Assembly (NCBI GenBank): GCA_946613735.1
Contig: CAMOFS010000071.1
Location: forward strand, 1-7,319
Origin: an uncultured Lachnospiraceae bacterium
GTDB taxonomy: Bacteria; Bacillota_A; Clostridia; Lachnospirales; Lachnospiraceae
DNA length: 7,319 bases
Reading direction: 5' to 3'
The position numbers and the translations under genes are program-made. A model generated the notes under the pieces. That model searched no databases. It was not told the origin of the DNA and was given only the letters and a program-made list of their open reading frames with translations. Each line of letters begins with the position of its first letter. The stretch's first letter is position 1. Of the stretch, positions 6,290-7,319 are shown one piece after another.

Positions 6290-6317
6290 TAAAGTATTCT
6301 GCCAACATAGCCGATAT
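6290..6317 (+). promoter_or_regulatory. Sigma-D (sigma-28/FliA-type) motility promoter
   Basis: TAAA at 6290-6293 and GCCGATAT at 6310-6317 are separated by 16 nt. The Bacillus subtilis sigma-D consensus, from established knowledge, is TAAA, 14-16 nt, GCCGATAT, so both boxes match exactly. Transcription would begin near 6324, giving a leader of about 77 nt before the ATG at 6402. This promoter class drives flagellin, chemotaxis and late flagellar genes and implies a motile organism. Confidence 0.85.
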
Positions 6318-6329
6318 AAGAATCAGGAA

Positions 6330-6347
6330 GCCATCTTTTTTGATGGC
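6330..6347 (+). other. Leader hairpin with hexa-U loop
   Basis: GCCATC (6330-6335) and GATGGC (6342-6347) form a perfect 6-bp stem around a TTTTTT loop, only a few bases after the predicted start of the sigma-D transcript. The U run is in the loop rather than after the stem, so this is not an intrinsic terminator. It could protect the 5' end or present the leader for protein binding. Confidence 0.6.
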
Positions 6348-6362
6348 AAGAGTAGGATTCAG

Positions 6363-6374
6363 ATACAGGGAAGT
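6363..6374 (+). promoter_or_regulatory. Candidate CsrA-binding site in the leader
   Basis: ATACAGGGAAGT matches the CsrA consensus RUACARGGAUGU at 11 of 12 positions. Further GGA triplets lie at 6326, 6355, 6388 and 6391, the last two inside the Shine-Dalgarno sequence (AGGAGG, 6387-6392). A CsrA site upstream of a second site overlapping the ribosome binding site is the arrangement known for B. subtilis hag, where it blocks translation. Whether this organism has CsrA cannot be seen here. Confidence 0.5.
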
Positions 6375-6401
6375 AGATAAGGTTTTAGGAGGAAACGGTA
6401 T

Positions 6402-7016
6402 ATGAATGGGATATCAGGTATCAACAGCGCAACCGTTACATATGCGACCACGGCTGCCAAAACTGCAGACAAGAGCGCAGATGTAAAGGATGCAAAAAAA
6501 GAACAGATCGATACTTATGAAAAGTCAGCTGACACTTCCAAGGAGAAAAAGGCTACATACTCCATCAATCAGAAAAGTGAGGCGGATCGTGCAGCCATAG
6601 TCGAGAAGATGAAGGCTGACCAGCAGCACAACCTTGATAACATGCAGAGCCTGGTCAAAAAGATGTTTGAAGGCCAGGGCAAGTCTTACAGCCTGGCATT
6701 TGAGGATGACAGTATTTGGAAGTTTTTGGCCGAGGGCAAGTTCGAGGTGGATGCAGCCACCAAGGCACAGGCTCAGGAGGATATATCTGAGGACGGCTAC
6801 TGGGGTGTAAAGCAGACCTCCCAGAGGCTTTTTGATTTTGCCAGCGCTCTTGCAGGTGACGATACGGAGAAGATGAAGGAGATGCAAAAGGCCATCGAAA
6901 AGGGCTTCAAGGAAGCTACCGGTGCCTGGGGCAGGGATCTGCCGGAGATCTCAGGACAGACCTTTGACGCCACCAACAAGCTGTTTGAGGATTATTACGC
7001 TTCAAAGAATGCATAA
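6402..7016 (+). CDS. Motility-regulon protein of unknown function
   Basis: I recognise no characterised family. The 204-residue protein has no cysteine, no signal peptide and no membrane segment. Residues 1-55 are rich in Ala, Thr, Lys, Ser and Asp and probably disordered. Residues 56-92 look helical (AEDR-like KSEADRAAIVEKMKADQQ start), FEDDSIWKFLAEGKFEVDAAT (100-120) follows, and the C-terminal half contains DGYWGVKQTSQRLFDFASAL (131-150) and GAWGRDLPEISGQTFDATNK (174-193), which appear conserved in similar clostridial proteins I recall; some resemblance to the C-terminus of DUF5610 proteins is possible but unchecked. AGGAGG lies 9 nt before the ATG. The sigma-D promoter and CsrA-like site point to co-expression with flagella or chemotaxis. 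The unstructured N-terminus without a Sec signal would be compatible with flagellar export, but this is inference. It appears to be transcribed alone. Confidence 0.85.
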   Translation: MNGISGINSATVTYATTAAKTADKSADVKDAKKEQIDTYEKSADTSKEKKATYSINQKSEADRAAIVEKMKADQQHNLDNMQSLVKKMFEGQGKSYSLAFEDDSIWKFLAEGKFEVDAATKAQAQEDISEDGYWGVKQTSQRLFDFASALAGDDTEKMKEMQKAIEKGFKEATGAWGRDLPEISGQTFDATNKLFEDYYASKNA

Positions 7017-7036
7017 AATATAAGATCTTTTTTATG
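7012..7036 (+). terminator. Weak AT-rich hairpin after the 204-residue gene
   Basis: CATAAAA (7012-7018) pairs with TTTTATG (7030-7036) around an 11-nt loop containing the palindrome AAGATCTT; a T-rich stretch follows to 7045. The stem is almost all A-T and overlaps the stop codon, so the call is tentative. No better terminator candidate exists before the next gene. Confidence 0.3.
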
Positions 7037-7065
7037 TTTATTTTTAAGCCAAAAAGTGTTATTAT
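7037..7065 (+). promoter_or_regulatory. Probable extended -10 promoter for the Asp23/Gls24 gene
   Basis: TATTAT (7060-7065) is preceded by TG at 7057-7058, an extended -10. The -35 position 17 nt upstream (TTTATT, 7037-7042) matches the consensus poorly. An overlapping reading with TATACT at 7063-7068 is also possible. The leader would run about 50 nt to the ATG and contain the GC-rich hairpin at 7085-7101. Confidence 0.45.
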
Positions 7066-7084
7066 ACTGTCGTGTAAGTATTTT

Positions 7085-7107
7085 CCGGGGGCTTGCCCCG
7101 GGATGAC
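7085..7107 (-). repeat. GC-rich hairpin with repeat-like GTCATCC end
   Basis: CCGGGG (7085-7090) pairs with CCCCGG (7096-7101) around GCTTG and is followed by GATGAC (7102-7107). On the minus strand this begins GTCATCC, the head of the repeat family, but the core and tail are unlike the other copies. It may be a distant member or a different element. It sits 3 nt before AGGAGG of the next gene. Confidence 0.5.
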
Positions 7108-7122
7108 GATAGGAGGCATGTT

Positions 7123-7319
7123 ATGGCTGATAAAAAGACATACAGCATAAAAGAAAATGTTACCGTTACCGATGAGGTGCTGGCTATCATCGTTGGTCTG
7201 GCAGCTACTGAGGTCAAGGGAGTCAGTTCCCTGGCAGGTAACCTTACCGGAGACAACATTACCAAGGCCGGACGCAGCAGGCTTTCTAAGGCGATCAAGA
7301 TTTCCGGTAATGAGGATGA
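7123..7319 (+). CDS. Asp23/Gls24 family envelope stress protein, partial (5' end)
   Basis: The first 65 codons of a gene that runs off the window. KKTYSIKENVTVTDEVLAIIVGLAATEVKGVSSLAG (4-39) has the typical start of the Asp23/Gls24 (DUF322) fold: a short beta strand, a helix carrying IVGLAATEVKGV, and then the glycine-containing turn. Family members include staphylococcal Asp23, associated with the membrane through a partner, and B. subtilis YqhY, linked to lipid synthesis and often found near accBC and nusB; which branch this is cannot be decided from the fragment. AGGAGG at 7111-7116 lies 6 nt before the ATG. An ATG at 7118 is out of frame and meets a stop after nine codons, so 7123 is the start. 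Confidence 0.82.
   Translation, partial: MADKKTYSIKENVTVTDEVLAIIVGLAATEVKGVSSLAGNLTGDNITKAGRSRLSKAIKISGNED

Overview
The window looks like a chromosomal segment of a motile, anaerobic, low-to-mid-GC Gram-positive bacterium, most likely a Lachnospiraceae-type clostridium. The grounds are strong AGGAGG-type ribosome binding sites, a clostridial-type Y-family polymerase, a ferredoxin-dependent indolepyruvate oxidoreductase, a consensus-like sigma-D (sigma-28) motility promoter and a Gls24/Asp23 gene. The assignment rests on remembered family resemblance, not on a search.

All seven genes are on the + strand. (1) A UmuC/DinB-like translesion polymerase occupies 3-1445. (2) A sigma-A-type promoter at 1448-1476 begins a probable operon: citrate synthase (1582-2940), indolepyruvate:ferredoxin oxidoreductase alpha (2937-4718, joined to citrate synthase by an ATGA overlap) and beta (4844-5419), then a stand-alone left-handed beta-helix protein resembling the acetyltransferase half of GlmU (5541-6230). 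A long inverted repeat at 6204-6285 probably ends this unit. (3) A separate transcription unit begins at a sigma-D-type promoter (6290-6317). It drives a 204-residue cysteine-free protein of unknown function (6402-7016), whose leader also carries a near-consensus CsrA site. (4) The window ends inside an Asp23/Gls24 family gene starting at 7123. No gene-free stretch exceeds 300 bases; the longest is 6231-6401.

The most unusual feature is a short dispersed repeat with a conserved TGTCATCCTGAG head and a CGAAGGATCTT tail. It occupies every intergenic gap except 7017-7122, which has only a weakly related hairpin. About eleven complete, degenerate or partial copies are visible. They occur as inverted pairs able to form about 28-bp hairpins (1491-1565, 6204-6285) and as two 28-bp-period tandem arrays on either side of the oxidoreductase beta gene (4737-4825, 5423-5526). 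In three of four cases the tail of the last copy ends 2 to 6 nt before the Shine-Dalgarno sequence of the next gene. One inverted copy supplies the last eight codons and stop codon of the beta-helix gene. The genes themselves belong to known families. The less familiar content is this repeat system in the leaders and the motility-type control of the 204-residue protein.
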